64,000 bases of DNA from Clostridiales bacterium (lineage in GTDB: Bacteria; Bacillota; Clostridia; Oscillospirales; Oscillospiraceae), in NCBI GenBank assembly GCA_029265405.1, contig JAJUJI010000001.1:286241-350240 (forward strand). The letters are read 5' to 3'. Positions within the stretch are counted from its first letter, which is position 1, and each line of letters opens with the position of its first letter. A model generated the notes under the pieces. It had not been told where the DNA came from, ran no database searches, and worked only from the letters and a program-made list of their open reading frames with translations. Positions 42,270 to 51,795 of this stretch are shown piece after piece. Both the position numbers and the translations under genes were made by a program.

Positions 42270-44279
42270 ATGTACGAGGCATTGTTTACGCCGCTGAAAA
42301 TCGGGGGAGTAACGCTGAAAAACAGGGTGATACTCTGCGCTATGGGCGGCACCGCGCCATTTGAGCATTTCGGCAACAGGTACAATGAAAAGATCAGGGA
42401 TTACTATATTGAACGCTGCAAGGGAAACGTGGGGCTGATCATACCTGGCGTGACCGGGGTCAGCACCGGGTTCGGCTGGCTCTACGAATCCAGAGACGTT
42501 TTTCTGGGGCCGATCAAGGCGCTTATGGAGGAAATCCATTCCTACTGCACAAAGTACTTTTTGCAGCTTGGAGCGGGCTTCGGCCGCGCCCAGTTCCCGT
42601 TCCCAGGCATGCCGGAGGAAGTCGTAAAAAGGATGAACGTAGCCCCGTCTGACGGCTTGCCGAACGTCTGGATGCCCGAGACAAAGCACAGGGCGCTTAC
42701 CGAAAGGGAAATCGAGGATATAATTAAGGCCTTCGGGAAAACCGCCGCTCTGTGCAGGGAGGCCGGCATAGACGGGGTGGAGATACACGCCGTGCATGAG
42801 GGCTATCTCCTCGACCAGTTCGCCATCAAAAACATCAACCGCAGAACGGACAAATACGGCGGCTCGCTTGAAAACCGCCTGCGCTTTGCAACCGACATAA
42901 TTAGAGAAATAAAGAAAACCTGCGGGGCGGATTACCCCGTCAGCGTCCGGTACAGCGTTTCAAGCAAAATGAGGGGCTTCAACCAGGGAGCGCTTCCGGG
43001 AGAGCCTTACGAGGAATTCGGCAGGAGCATGGAGGAGAGTCCCGCCGCCGCGCGGATCCTGGAGGAGGCCGGGGCCGACCTGCTCAACGCCGACAACGGC
43101 TCCTATGATTCGTGGTTCTGGGCGCATCCGCCCATGTATATGCCGCCGGCCTGCAATCTTCCCGAGGTGGCGTACATCAAAAACTTCGTAAAAATACCAG
43201 TGGCCTGCGCCGGGCGCATGGAGGACCCGGCGACGGCGGCCGAAGCCGTCGCCGGCGGAAAAATAGACGCGGTGGGAGTGGCGCGCCAGTTCCTTGCCGA
43301 CCCGCTGTGGCTCAACAAGGCGCGCGAGGGCAAAACGGACGACATACGCCCCTGCATAGCCTGCCACAACGGCTGCTTTGCCGTGACGAGCTACAAGGGC
43401 AAGCCCATAGCCATGTACGGCATGGCCCGCTGCGCGGTCAACCCGGCCGCCATGGAGGAGAAGGCCTACGAGCTGAAGCCCGCCGCCGCAAGGAAAAAGG
43501 TGGCCGTGGTGGGCGGCGGCATAGGCGGGATGGAAGCCGCGAGGCTGCTGAAGCTGCGGGGCCATGAGGTCGTTTTGTTTGAAAAGACGGGCGAGCTGGG
43601 CGGAGTGTTCATAGCCGCCGCCGCTCCGGATTTCAAGGAGAAGGACAAGCTTCTTATAAAGTGGTATAAGAAGCAGCTTTCGGATCTTAATGTAGACGTA
43701 AGGCTGAATACCGAAGCCGGGCCGGAGAACCTGCGAGGCTTTGACGAGGTTATCATAGCCACCGGAGCCAGACCCAGGAAGCTGCCGGTCCCGGGGCTTG
43801 ACGGCGCGGGCGTGATTGAGGCCGTCGAATACCTGCGCGGATATAAGGATGCGGGACAAAGCGCCGTTATTATCGGAGGCGGGCTGACAGGCTGCGAGAT
43901 AGCCTACGATATGGCTTTAAAGGGGAAAAAGGCCGTTATAGTTGAAATGCAGGACGACATATTGAAGGTGGACGGCCTGAGCGCCGCAAATTCAAACTTT
44001 CTGCGCGAGGCGATAAGGTATTACGGCATAGGGGTCTATCTTGAACACACCCTGGCGAAGGTATCGCATGAGGGAGGCCGCGTTAAAGCCGCCGTCAAGG
44101 ACAGGGACGGCAGGGAAACCGAGCTTGAGGCCGACAGCGTTATACTTTCGGTCGGCTATATTCCGGATGCGGCGCTTTCCGAAAAGCTCCCCGGCGCCCG
44201 GGTCATAGGCGACGCAAAGCAGGTGGGCAACCTGAAAAATACTATTTTCAGCGCCTACGACGCGGCGTACGCTATTTAA
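42270..44279 (+). CDS. NADH:flavin oxidoreductase, second Old Yellow Enzyme/dienoyl-CoA reductase type
   Basis: 669 residues, the same length and three-part plan as the protein at 26687: FMN barrel, Fe-S cluster, then FAD/NAD part with two Rossmann motifs (V-V-G-G-G-I-G-G and I-I-G-G-G-L-T-G). The Fe-S cysteines have the standard first spacing (C-I-A-C-x3-C) but a long gap to the last Cys. The barrel carries an insertion near residues 95-125 (R-A-Q-F-P-F-P-G-M). It is a paralogue rather than a recent duplicate, since motifs differ throughout. The substrate is unknown, probably an enoyl or enone compound. AAGGGGG precedes the ATG. Confidence 0.88.
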   Translation: MYEALFTPLKIGGVTLKNRVILCAMGGTAPFEHFGNRYNEKIRDYYIERCKGNVGLIIPGVTGVSTGFGWLYESRDVFLGPIKALMEEIHSYCTKYFLQLGAGFGRAQFPFPGMPEEVVKRMNVAPSDGLPNVWMPETKHRALTEREIEDIIKAFGKTAALCREAGIDGVEIHAVHEGYLLDQFAIKNINRRTDKYGGSLENRLRFATDIIREIKKTCGADYPVSVRYSVSSKMRGFNQGALPGEPYEEFGRSMEESPAAARILEEAGADLLNADNGSYDSWFWAHPPMYMPPACNLPEVAYIKNFVKIPVACAGRMEDPATAAEAVAGGKIDAVGVARQFLADPLWLNKAREGKTDDIRPCIACHNGCFAVTSYKGKPIAMYGMARCAVNPAAMEEKAYELKPAAARKKVAVVGGGIGGMEAARLLKLRGHEVVLFEKTGELGGVFIAAAAPDFKEKDKLLIKWYKKQLSDLNVDVRLNTEAGPENLRGFDEVIIATGARPRKLPVPGLDGAGVIEAVEYLRGYKDAGQSAVIIGGGLTGCEIAYDMALKGKKAVIVEMQDDILKVDGLSAANSNFLREAIRYYGIGVYLEHTLAKVSHEGGRVKAAVKDRDGRETELEADSVILSVGYIPDAALSEKLPGARVIGDAKQVGNLKNTIFSAYDAAYAI

Positions 44280-44378
44280 ACGCCTTAAACTGCTGCGAGG
44301 AAGTCCCGAAGCCTGCCGGCGCGGTTCCGGCCGCAGGCCGAAGCGTTTATTTTGGCGCGGCGGAATAAGGGGCGTTGC

Positions 44379-45965
44379 TTGAATATAGAAAAAGAAGGCG
44401 CATACAGGCAAATGGCAAATAAAGATTATTCCGTTGAAGTTATGCTGCGCAACAGCGGGCAATACAGGCTGATATTATTTGGGCTTGTTTCCGGACTTTG
44501 CGGCGGCGTTGCCGCCGTGCTGTATAGATTCGCGCTCAATCGGGCCGAAACTCTGCGCGCCTGGTTTTATGGCCTTGCCGGGACGCCGATTAAAACCGCA
44601 GTCTTGTTTGCCGTTCTTTTGCTGCTGGGCTTCGCAACCGGCAAAATAACCCAAAGCTCACCCCTGATAATGGGGAGCGGCATACCTCAGGTTAAGAGCC
44701 AGGTCTTGGGCTATATATCGCCGAGGTGGCTGCCTGTGCTGGTCAAGAAATTTTTGGGCGGGGCGCTGTGCGCGCTGGGAGGTCTTGCGCTCGGCAGAGA
44801 AGGGCCGTCGATACAGCTGGGGGCAATGGCGGCGCAAGGAGCGGCCGAAAAGCTTAAATGCTCGGAAACCGAGAAAAAGTATCTTGTTACCTGCGGCGCC
44901 TGCGGGGGGCTGGCGGCCGCCTTCAACGCTCCGCTGGCGGGAATGATGTTCGGCCTTGAGGAAATATATAAAAATTTTTCCGCGATTGCGCTGTTTCCCG
45001 TAATGGCGGCGGCAATTGCGGCCGATCTTGTATCAAAAGCATGCTTTGGAATAAAGGCCAGCTTGGATATGGGAATAGCAAGGCTGCTGCCTTTGAAGTA
45101 CTACCTTCTATTTGCGCTGATCGGTATGCTGATGGGCGCTTTCGGAGCCTTCTATAATAAATTTCTTATAGCCCTGCAAAGGGTTTATAAGAAGCTTCCG
45201 GTGCCGCTCTGGGCCAGAATAATGATACCTTTTGCTGTCGCGGGAATAGTCGGCCAGTTCTGCCCGGAGCTGCTTGGCGCGGGACATGCCTTGATTGAAA
45301 GGCTTACCGACGGAGGCGTCGCTCTGCCTGTAACTCTGGCTCTGCTTGCGGGAAGATTCCTGTTTTCCATGATTTGCTTCTGTTCGGGCGCACCGGGCGG
45401 CATTTTTCTGCCGCTGCTGGTTCTGGGCGCTATCGCCGGATCGGCATGCGGCGATTTAGCGATGACTTTTCTGGGCTTTCAGCGGAGCGATATGATAAGC
45501 TTTATGCTGCTAGGGATGGCGGGCATGTTTGCCGGCATAGTAAGGGCCCCTATAACGGGCGTCATACTGGTAATGGAAATGTCCGGCTCGCTTACCCAAA
45601 TGGCGGGCGTTACCATAACGGCCTGCTGCGCGACGCTTACGGCGAATTTTTTGGGCAGCCCGCCGATTTACGACTCGCTTATGGCAAATTATACCGGGGC
45701 GGGCGAGCGCGGCGAGGAGGGCTGCAAAAAGGACAACTGCATTATCGAGCATCTGGTTCCCCTGCACAGCGCAATAGCCGGCAGCACAGTATCCTCGCTG
45801 AAAATGCCCGGCGGCTGCCTTATAATATCCGTCAATAGGGGAAATGAAAAGATAATCCCTAACGGAGGGACGGTTCTGCAGGCAGGCGACCTGCTGCATA
45901 TAGCCTGTCCGAGGGGCGTTAAGGATGATTTGAAGAAGCTTCTGGACAAAACGGAGGGCATATGA
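44379..45965 (+). CDS. ClC-family chloride channel/antiporter with C-terminal TrkA-C-like domain
   Basis: 528 residues. ClC signatures: G-S-G-I-P-Q (99-104), G-R-E-G-P (gating Glu141) and G-G-I-F-L-P. The G-L-E-E-I segment supplies the internal proton glutamate seen in exchangers, so Cl-/H+ antiport is likely. Residues ~460-528 form an RCK-C/TrkA-C-like regulatory domain (G-G-C-L-I-I-S-V-N-R; L-Q-A-G-D-L-L). TTG 44379 has AAGGGG 6 bases upstream; ATG 44412 is an alternative with a weak site, and TTG 44352 would lack one. Confidence 0.88.
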   Translation: MNIEKEGAYRQMANKDYSVEVMLRNSGQYRLILFGLVSGLCGGVAAVLYRFALNRAETLRAWFYGLAGTPIKTAVLFAVLLLLGFATGKITQSSPLIMGSGIPQVKSQVLGYISPRWLPVLVKKFLGGALCALGGLALGREGPSIQLGAMAAQGAAEKLKCSETEKKYLVTCGACGGLAAAFNAPLAGMMFGLEEIYKNFSAIALFPVMAAAIAADLVSKACFGIKASLDMGIARLLPLKYYLLFALIGMLMGAFGAFYNKFLIALQRVYKKLPVPLWARIMIPFAVAGIVGQFCPELLGAGHALIERLTDGGVALPVTLALLAGRFLFSMICFCSGAPGGIFLPLLVLGAIAGSACGDLAMTFLGFQRSDMISFMLLGMAGMFAGIVRAPITGVILVMEMSGSLTQMAGVTITACCATLTANFLGSPPIYDSLMANYTGAGERGEEGCKKDNCIIEHLVPLHSAIAGSTVSSLKMPGGCLIISVNRGNEKIIPNGGTVLQAGDLLHIACPRGVKDDLKKLLDKTEGI

Positions 45966-45974
45966 TTATTGATG

Positions 45975-46003
45975 TTGACTTGCTTTTAACGGGATGATAT
46001 TAT
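45975..46003 (+). promoter_or_regulatory. Promoter of glyA
   Basis: TTGACT (45975-45980), 17-base spacer, TATTAT (45998-46003). Confidence 0.72.
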
Positions 46004-46071
46004 CTTTTGTGTTTTAAATCGCATGACGGCATCGGCCCGAGGGACGCCGGAAAACAACTGCGGAGGTATAT

Positions 46072-47322
46072 ATGGTTCAGCAGAACATGGATTATATAAA
46101 GAACTATGACCCGGAGGTCGCCAGGGTTCTGGATCTTGAGCTGCAAAGGCAGCGGAACAACATAGAGCTGATAGCCTCGGAAAACCTGGTCAGCGCCGAG
46201 GTTATGGCCGTAATGGGCTCCGTCCTTACCAACAAATACGCCGAGGGCTACCCAGGCCACAGGTATTACGGCGGCTGCGAATATGTGGATATGGCGGAAA
46301 ATCTATGCATTGAGCGGGCGAAGATGATATTCGACGCCCCCTATGCCAACGTCCAGCCGCACAGCGGCGCTCAGGCAAACCAGGCCGTGTATCTCGCGCT
46401 CTGCAAGCCGGGCGACACGGTTATGGGAATGGATCTGTCCAACGGCGGCCATCTCACCCACGGAAGCCCGGCCAATTTTTCCGGCAAAATTTATAACATT
46501 GTTTCCTACGGCGTAGATCCCGCAACGGGGCTGATAGACTACGGACAGGTGCGGGAGCTTGCGCTCAAGCACAAGCCGAGAATGATAATAGCGGGCGCTT
46601 CGGCCTACCCCAGGGTCATCGACTTCAAGTTTTTCGGCGACGTGGCCAAGGAGGTCGGAGCCTACCTTATGGTGGATATAGCCCATATAGCGGGGCTGGT
46701 GGCGGCGGGAGAGCACCCAAGCCCGGTCCCCTACGCCGACATAGTGACCACCACTACGCATAAGACCATGCGCGGGCCGAGGGGCGGAATAATACTCAGC
46801 AAGGATGAGAGGATCGCGAAAAAAATAAACAGCGCCGTCTTCCCCGGCACGCAGGGCGGTCCGCTCATGCACATAATCGCGGCCAAGGCCGTGGCTCTCG
46901 GCGAGGCGCTGAGGCCAGAGTTCAAGACATACCAGCATCAGATCGTGGCCAATGCCAGGGCGCTGGCCGACACCCTGCTGGAGGGCGGCGCGGAGCTGGT
47001 TTCAGGAGGAACGGACAACCACCTTATGCTGATGGATCTGAAAAAGCTGGATATAAGCGGCAAGGAGCTGGAGGTGCGTCTCGACTCGGTGCGGATAACC
47101 GCAAATAAAAACAAGGTTCCGGCGGACCCCAGAGGCGCGGACGAGACTTCCGGTATACGCCTCGGCACACCGGCCGTAACGACCAGAGGCTTCAAGGAAG
47201 AGGAGATGAGGGAAGTCGGCAGGCTGATATGCATGGCGGCCTTCGACTTCAAGGAAAAGCGCAAGGAGATACTCGAAAGAGTCTCGGCCCTGTGCAAAAG
47301 ATACCCGATATATGAAAATTGA
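46072..47322 (+). CDS. glyA: Serine hydroxymethyltransferase
   Basis: 416 residues. It is a PLP enzyme interconverting serine plus tetrahydrofolate with glycine plus methylene-tetrahydrofolate. Family blocks: I-E-L-I-A-S-E-N near the start, [10 protein letters not shown], and the PLP lysine in [11 protein letters not shown]. It supplies one-carbon units, including the methylene-THF used by ThyA, and links to the methyl branch of the acs pathway. GGAGG lies 6 bases before the ATG. Confidence 0.97.
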   Translation: MVQQNMDYIKNYDPEVARVLDLELQRQRNNIELIASENLVSAEVMAVMGSVLTNKYAEGYPGHRYYGGCEYVDMAENLCIERAKMIFDAPYANVQPHSGAQANQAVYLALCKPGDTVMGMDLSNGGHLTHGSPANFSGKIYNIVSYGVDPATGLIDYGQVRELALKHKPRMIIAGASAYPRVIDFKFFGDVAKEVGAYLMVDIAHIAGLVAAGEHPSPVPYADIVTTTTHKTMRGPRGGIILSKDERIAKKINSAVFPGTQGGPLMHIIAAKAVALGEALRPEFKTYQHQIVANARALADTLLEGGAELVSGGTDNHLMLMDLKKLDISGKELEVRLDSVRITANKNKVPADPRGADETSGIRLGTPAVTTRGFKEEEMREVGRLICMAAFDFKEKRKEILERVSALCKRYPIYEN

Positions 47323-47332
47323 AATAGGGCGA

Positions 47333-47361
47333 GCGGCGGGGCGGGATAACCTCCCCGCCGC
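47333..47361 (+). terminator. Hairpin after glyA
   Basis: A 9-bp GC stem (47333-47341 with 47353-47361) is followed by GTTTATA, 11 bases past the stop. The T tract is weak. Confidence 0.6.
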
Positions 47362-47441
47362 GTTTATAACCCGTCAAGCTCCAGCAATCCTTTTTTCGCC
47401 CCCGCATAGCCGCGCAAAGGGCGGCGGAAAGCGCCGGCTGA

Positions 47442-47471
47442 TTGACTTAATGCGGCTTCACGGGGTATACT
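47442..47471 (+). promoter_or_regulatory. Promoter immediately upstream of pepF
   Basis: TTGACT (47442-47447), 18-base spacer, TATACT (47466-47471). The predicted start near 47478 is only about 3 bases before the ATG, so the AAGG at 47472-47476 would not be in the transcript. Confidence 0.55.
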
Positions 47472-47480
47472 AAGGCAAAT

Positions 47481-49259
47481 ATGACGGCGGAGGGCGATAA
47501 TTTGAGCGGCGAATGGTCATTGAGGGAATTGTACGAGGGTTATGACGACCCGGCTTACAAGAGGGATTTGGAAAGGGCCGACGGGCTGTGCCGGAGCTTT
47601 GCCGACTTTGCGTCAAGGCTGGAGGGAGAGCCGGCAGGCATAATCAAAGAGGGAATACTGCTGATGGAGGACATGGAGGCCGTATTTACTAACCTTATCC
47701 TCTTTGCCAATTTGAAGCAAGCCGTCAATACAGCCGACGCCGAAAGCTCCTCCATGCTCGGCAGGCTCATGGCGAAGGTCAGCTCTACGGCGGGGCCGCG
47801 CACGGCGTTTTACCGCTATATTGCGGAATTGGATGAGCTTGAGGAAGCGATAGCCTCCGACCCGCTTTTGGAGGAATACGCTTACCTGCTCCGCAGCATA
47901 AAAAAGGACGGCAAATATCTGCTTGACAAGAAGACTGAGGAGGCCATGTCTCTGTTTTCCATCAGCGGTTCGGGAGCCTGGGGCGATTTGCAGCAGTACC
48001 TTACCTCCACAGTTCCTGTCGAATTCAGAGGGAAAAAGACGAGCCTTTCGGACATACGCAACAAGGCCTACGATCCGGACCCGGCGGTCCGCCGGGAGGC
48101 TTACGAGGCCGAGCTTGCCTGCTACGACAGGATCAAGGACGCCGTGGCCTTTGCGCTCAACAGCATCAAGCTGGAAGTCCTGAACGGCTGCCGCCTGAGG
48201 GGCTTCGAGTCCCCGCTGCAGCAGACGCTGCATAACGCGCGCATGAAAAGGGAAACTCTCGAGGCGCTGCTGGCCGCGATGCGTGAATATCTGCCTAAAT
48301 TCCGCGAATATCTGAAGGCAAAGGCCAGACTTCTCGGCCATGAGGGAGGGCTGCCCTGGTACGACCTGTTTGCCCCCATTGGCGGTTATGACAGGCGCTT
48401 CACGGCCGAGGAGGCGGGCAAATATCTTGTCGGGCTGTTTGAGGGCTTCGACGCCGAGCTGGCGGGAATGGTTAAAAAAGCCTTCGACGAGGCCTGGATA
48501 GACTTCTACCCCCGATCCGGAAAGGCTGGAGGCGCCTTCTGCTGCTATATACACACCATTAAGCAAAGCCGCGTGCTGGCCAATTTTGACGGCAGCTTTT
48601 CGGATGTGGTTACACTGGCGCATGAGCTGGGGCACGCCTTCCACAACCACAATCTGAACGGAAACCGCATTTTGAACACCAGCTATTCCATGCCCGTCGC
48701 GGAGACGGCCTCGACCTTCAACGAAATAGTCGTCGTGAACGCGGCGATAAGGGCCGAGAGCGACCCGGCTCTCAAGCGGGCGCTGATTGAGAGCCGGCTT
48801 ATGGACGCCACGCAGATAATCTGCGACATATATTCAAGATACCTGTTTGAAACCGCCGTGTTTTCCGCAAGGGACGAGGAGTTCATGTTCCCCGACAGGC
48901 TCTGCCAAATGATGCTCGAGGCCCAGAAGGAGGCCTATGGAGACGGACTTGACCATAACGCCCTGCATCCCTACATGTGGCTGTGCAAGAGCCACTACTA
49001 CAGCGGCGGCCAGAGCTTTTACAATTTCCCCTACGCCTTCGGAGGGCTGCTCGCAAGGGGCTTGTACGCGAGGTATGAGAAGGAGGGCAAAGCCTTTGTC
49101 CCTCTCTACAAGAAGCTGCTCAACGCCACAGCCCTGACGGACGTGGAGGACGCCGCCCTCGTCGCGGGCATAGACCTTGCCCGGCCCGAGTTCTGGCGCG
49201 AAAGCCTGCAGGCCCTCGCAGACGAGATAGATCAGTTCAAAGAATTGTGCGGCAAATAG
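47481..49259 (+). CDS. pepF: Oligoendopeptidase F (M3 family zinc peptidase)
   Basis: 592 residues. The zinc motif H-E-L-G-H (in V-T-L-A-H-E-L-G-H-A-F-H) and the downstream third-ligand Glu region (E-T-A-S-T-F-N-E) are intact. The N-terminal PepF helical domain is complete. It is a cytosolic enzyme that trims peptides of ~7-17 residues, so it could process peptides imported by the Opp system in the same window, though it is not linked to it. The start is at ATG 47481. Confidence 0.93.
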   Translation: MTAEGDNLSGEWSLRELYEGYDDPAYKRDLERADGLCRSFADFASRLEGEPAGIIKEGILLMEDMEAVFTNLILFANLKQAVNTADAESSSMLGRLMAKVSSTAGPRTAFYRYIAELDELEEAIASDPLLEEYAYLLRSIKKDGKYLLDKKTEEAMSLFSISGSGAWGDLQQYLTSTVPVEFRGKKTSLSDIRNKAYDPDPAVRREAYEAELACYDRIKDAVAFALNSIKLEVLNGCRLRGFESPLQQTLHNARMKRETLEALLAAMREYLPKFREYLKAKARLLGHEGGLPWYDLFAPIGGYDRRFTAEEAGKYLVGLFEGFDAELAGMVKKAFDEAWIDFYPRSGKAGGAFCCYIHTIKQSRVLANFDGSFSDVVTLAHELGHAFHNHNLNGNRILNTSYSMPVAETASTFNEIVVVNAAIRAESDPALKRALIESRLMDATQIICDIYSRYLFETAVFSARDEEFMFPDRLCQMMLEAQKEAYGDGLDHNALHPYMWLCKSHYYSGGQSFYNFPYAFGGLLARGLYARYEKEGKAFVPLYKKLLNATALTDVEDAALVAGIDLARPEFWRESLQALADEIDQFKELCGK

Positions 49260-49289
49260 CGCGCCGAGTGAAAATAGCCGGAGCAAAAA

Positions 49290-49307
49290 GCCGCCCGCGC
49301 GGGCGGC
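49290..49307 (+). terminator. Hairpin after pepF
   Basis: An 18-base perfect GC palindrome followed by TTTCG, about 30 bases past the stop. The tract is weak. Confidence 0.55.
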
Positions 49308-49490
49308 TTTCGCATGACTAGGTGCACGCAGGCGGCTTTTATCCGGAACAAGACGGGATCAGATAATTACACGATTATCTAAAATTTTATCATATTTTAA
49401 CCGTTTTCATCTTTACGGAGCTGCAAATATATGCTAGTATGTCGGTAAAACACAAATATATGACAAATATTAGTAAGGGATCATGTGCAA

Positions 49491-50468
49491 ATGAGCTTGA
49501 CAGTAAACAATCTTACAAAAAGCTACGGCGACAAGGTGGTTGTGGACCATTTAAGCTTCGCAATGGAAAAGCCAGGCGTCTACGCGCTTCTGGGCACAAA
49601 CGGAGCCGGAAAAACGACTTCCATACGCATGATGCTGAACATGCTGTCCAGGGACGAGGGCGAGGTGCTGTGGAACGGAAGGCCGCTGGACACCTCGGTC
49701 TGCAACGTGGGCTACCTGGCTGAGGAAAGGGGCCTGTACCCAAAGTACACGCTGATGGATCAGCTGATGTATTTTGCTGAGCTGCGGGGGTTAGACAGGG
49801 CGGAGGCGAAGAAGCGCATACGCTACTGGTCCGGCAGGCTGGAGCTTGACGAGTACATATATCCGACAAGGCCGGCCGGGAGAAGCCTGCTTGCGAAAAA
49901 AGGCGCCGGATCCGCGCAGGCGGTCCCGGCAAAATCGAAAAAAGCCGACCAGCTTTCAAAGGGCAACCAGCAGAAGGTGCAGTTCCTTGTCTCGCTGCTG
50001 TCCGACCCCGAGCTGCTCATCCTGGACGAGCCGCTCTCGGGCCTTGACCCGGTGAATACGGACCTTTTCAAGTCCATAATCAGGGAGGAAATAGAGGCGG
50101 GAAAATACCTCATTATGTCCAGCCACCAGATGGCCGTGGTGGAGGAATTCTGCACCGATTTGACCATACTCAGCCGGAGCAAGACCGTGCTTCAGGGACG
50201 TCTGAACGATATCAAAAAAAGCTATGGGCGCGTCAACCTGTATCTCAAGACAGAAGCCGACGCCGCGCCTTATATAGAGAGAACGGGCGCGAAAATCAAG
50301 GCGCGGAAGGAATTTGAGTATAATTTGAAGGTTGCCGGAGAAGGGCAGGCTAACGAGCTGCTGGCGCTTCTTTTGGAAGCCGGGGTAACCGTCGTCACCT
50401 TCGATTTGCGTGAGCCGTCGCTTCATGAAATATTCATTGAGAAGGTCGGTGAAACCGGTGAAGCTTAA
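49491..50468 (+). CDS. ABC exporter ATPase, NatA type
   Basis: 325 residues. Walker A G-T-N-G-A-G-K-T (35-42), signature L-S-K-G-N-Q-Q-K (155-162), Walker B L-L-I-L-D-E (175-180) and the C-terminal DUF4162-type extension are visible. An unusual insertion of ~25 residues (about 125-150, rich in Ala, Lys, Gly and Pro) sits just before the signature. The S-K-G-N-Q-Q signature is the variant common in this branch. Two permeases follow with overlaps. Such systems export sodium, antimicrobials or lipids. ATG 49491 lies 10 bases after AAGGGA; GTG 49485 is possible. Confidence 0.88.
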   Translation: MSLTVNNLTKSYGDKVVVDHLSFAMEKPGVYALLGTNGAGKTTSIRMMLNMLSRDEGEVLWNGRPLDTSVCNVGYLAEERGLYPKYTLMDQLMYFAELRGLDRAEAKKRIRYWSGRLELDEYIYPTRPAGRSLLAKKGAGSAQAVPAKSKKADQLSKGNQQKVQFLVSLLSDPELLILDEPLSGLDPVNTDLFKSIIREEIEAGKYLIMSSHQMAVVEEFCTDLTILSRSKTVLQGRLNDIKKSYGRVNLYLKTEADAAPYIERTGAKIKARKEFEYNLKVAGEGQANELLALLLEAGVTVVTFDLREPSLHEIFIEKVGETGEA

Positions 50469-51795
50469 AATGCCGGAGCTTGCCGGAACGGGCAAGGTGT
50501 TCAGATTTTCATTCAGGCAGGTCCTGATCAGCAAATCCTCGATAGCAATGATGGTCATCATGTTCCTGTCGTCCGCCGGCGCTCTGGCGCTCTCGGCCTT
50601 GAACGCAAATTCGGGGGTGCTCCGCGAGTCTGCGGCGCGCACTCTATATGTTTTAAATGAGACAAAATATAAAATAGGAGCTGAGGATATAGCCGAAGCC
50701 AACGAGGTTTTCAGGGGCCTCGACGTCGTTTTTACGGAAGAAGGCCTGGACAAGGTGCGCGCAAAACTGGACGCGGGGGAAATTTACAGCGCCGCGGCGC
50801 TCATCTCCGGCGGCCTTGAAGAGGGAGCTTACAGCATAAGCCTGTACTCCGGCAAGGACAGCGAAATAGGCGCCCTTGAGCTCTCCACTCTCTCCTCGGC
50901 TGTAAAGGCGGCGTTTTCCGAGGCCCGGCTGAAGGCCGCAGACGCGACTGAGGAGCAGATGAAGACCGCTGTGTCGCCCTACGGCGTGGAGCTGGAAAGC
51001 ATGGACGAATATCTAAGCGATGAAAAGGACTTCTCCTTTTCCGCCTCCTTTACCATCAGCTTTGTGTATACCTTTCTGCTGCTCATGCTCATAATGTATT
51101 CGACGGTGTTCATAATCCGATCGATTATAGACGAAAAAACCTCCAGCCTTGTGGACACGCTTATGATAAGCGTCAGGCCGCTTGCGCTGATAGTAGGCAA
51201 AATCCTGGCGGCCATGTGCGTGATGCTGATAAATCTTGCCGTCCTGGCTGCCGGGATGGCGGCGACCCTTGCCGTAATGTCCGCGCTGTCCGGCAACGCC
51301 TTCAACGCCGAGGGGGCCTTTGAAGCAATGGGGCTCGGCGGTGCGCTCGGGAGCCTCGGCTGGCGGACGATAGCGGCAATGCTCGTTTCGGTGCTGCTCG
51401 GGTACGCCTCCTTCTCCGTAGTCGGGGGACTGTCCGGCGCAAGCTGCTCCTCGGCGGAGGATGCCGGAGCGGCAAATCTTGCGACGATGCTCCTGTGCTA
51501 TTTCGGATATTTCGGCTCCCTTGCGACTATGGGCGTCCATGGGCGGACGGCCTCCGCTGTAATATCGCTTGTTCCCTTCCTGTCGGTTTTCACGGCGCCT
51601 GTCCGCTATGCGATGGGTCAGATAAGCTTCGGCGTGCTCTGCGCGGCATGGATGCTGCAGGCGGCCATAGCGGCGCTGCTGTTTGTGTTTGCCGCAAGGG
51701 TGTACCAGTCGCTTTTGATGTATAAGGGCAATAAAATAAAGCTAAGGCAGCTTTTGGCGATGGCAAGAGCGCCCAAGGGGGACATGAAGACATGA
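50458..51795 (+). CDS. ABC exporter permease, NatB-like (first)
   Basis: 445 residues if started at GTG 50458, which overlaps the ATPase gene by 11 bases; ATG 50470 is equally possible. One N-terminal helix (~28-46) is followed by an extracytoplasmic domain (~50-200) and five to six C-terminal helices (ABC-2 type). It probably pairs with the next gene as a heterodimeric permease. The stop overlaps the next start as ATGA. Confidence 0.82.
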   Translation: MKLKMPELAGTGKVFRFSFRQVLISKSSIAMMVIMFLSSAGALALSALNANSGVLRESAARTLYVLNETKYKIGAEDIAEANEVFRGLDVVFTEEGLDKVRAKLDAGEIYSAAALISGGLEEGAYSISLYSGKDSEIGALELSTLSSAVKAAFSEARLKAADATEEQMKTAVSPYGVELESMDEYLSDEKDFSFSASFTISFVYTFLLLMLIMYSTVFIIRSIIDEKTSSLVDTLMISVRPLALIVGKILAAMCVMLINLAVLAAGMAATLAVMSALSGNAFNAEGAFEAMGLGGALGSLGWRTIAAMLVSVLLGYASFSVVGGLSGASCSSAEDAGAANLATMLLCYFGYFGSLATMGVHGRTASAVISLVPFLSVFTAPVRYAMGQISFGVLCAAWMLQAAIAALLFVFAARVYQSLLMYKGNKIKLRQLLAMARAPKGDMKT

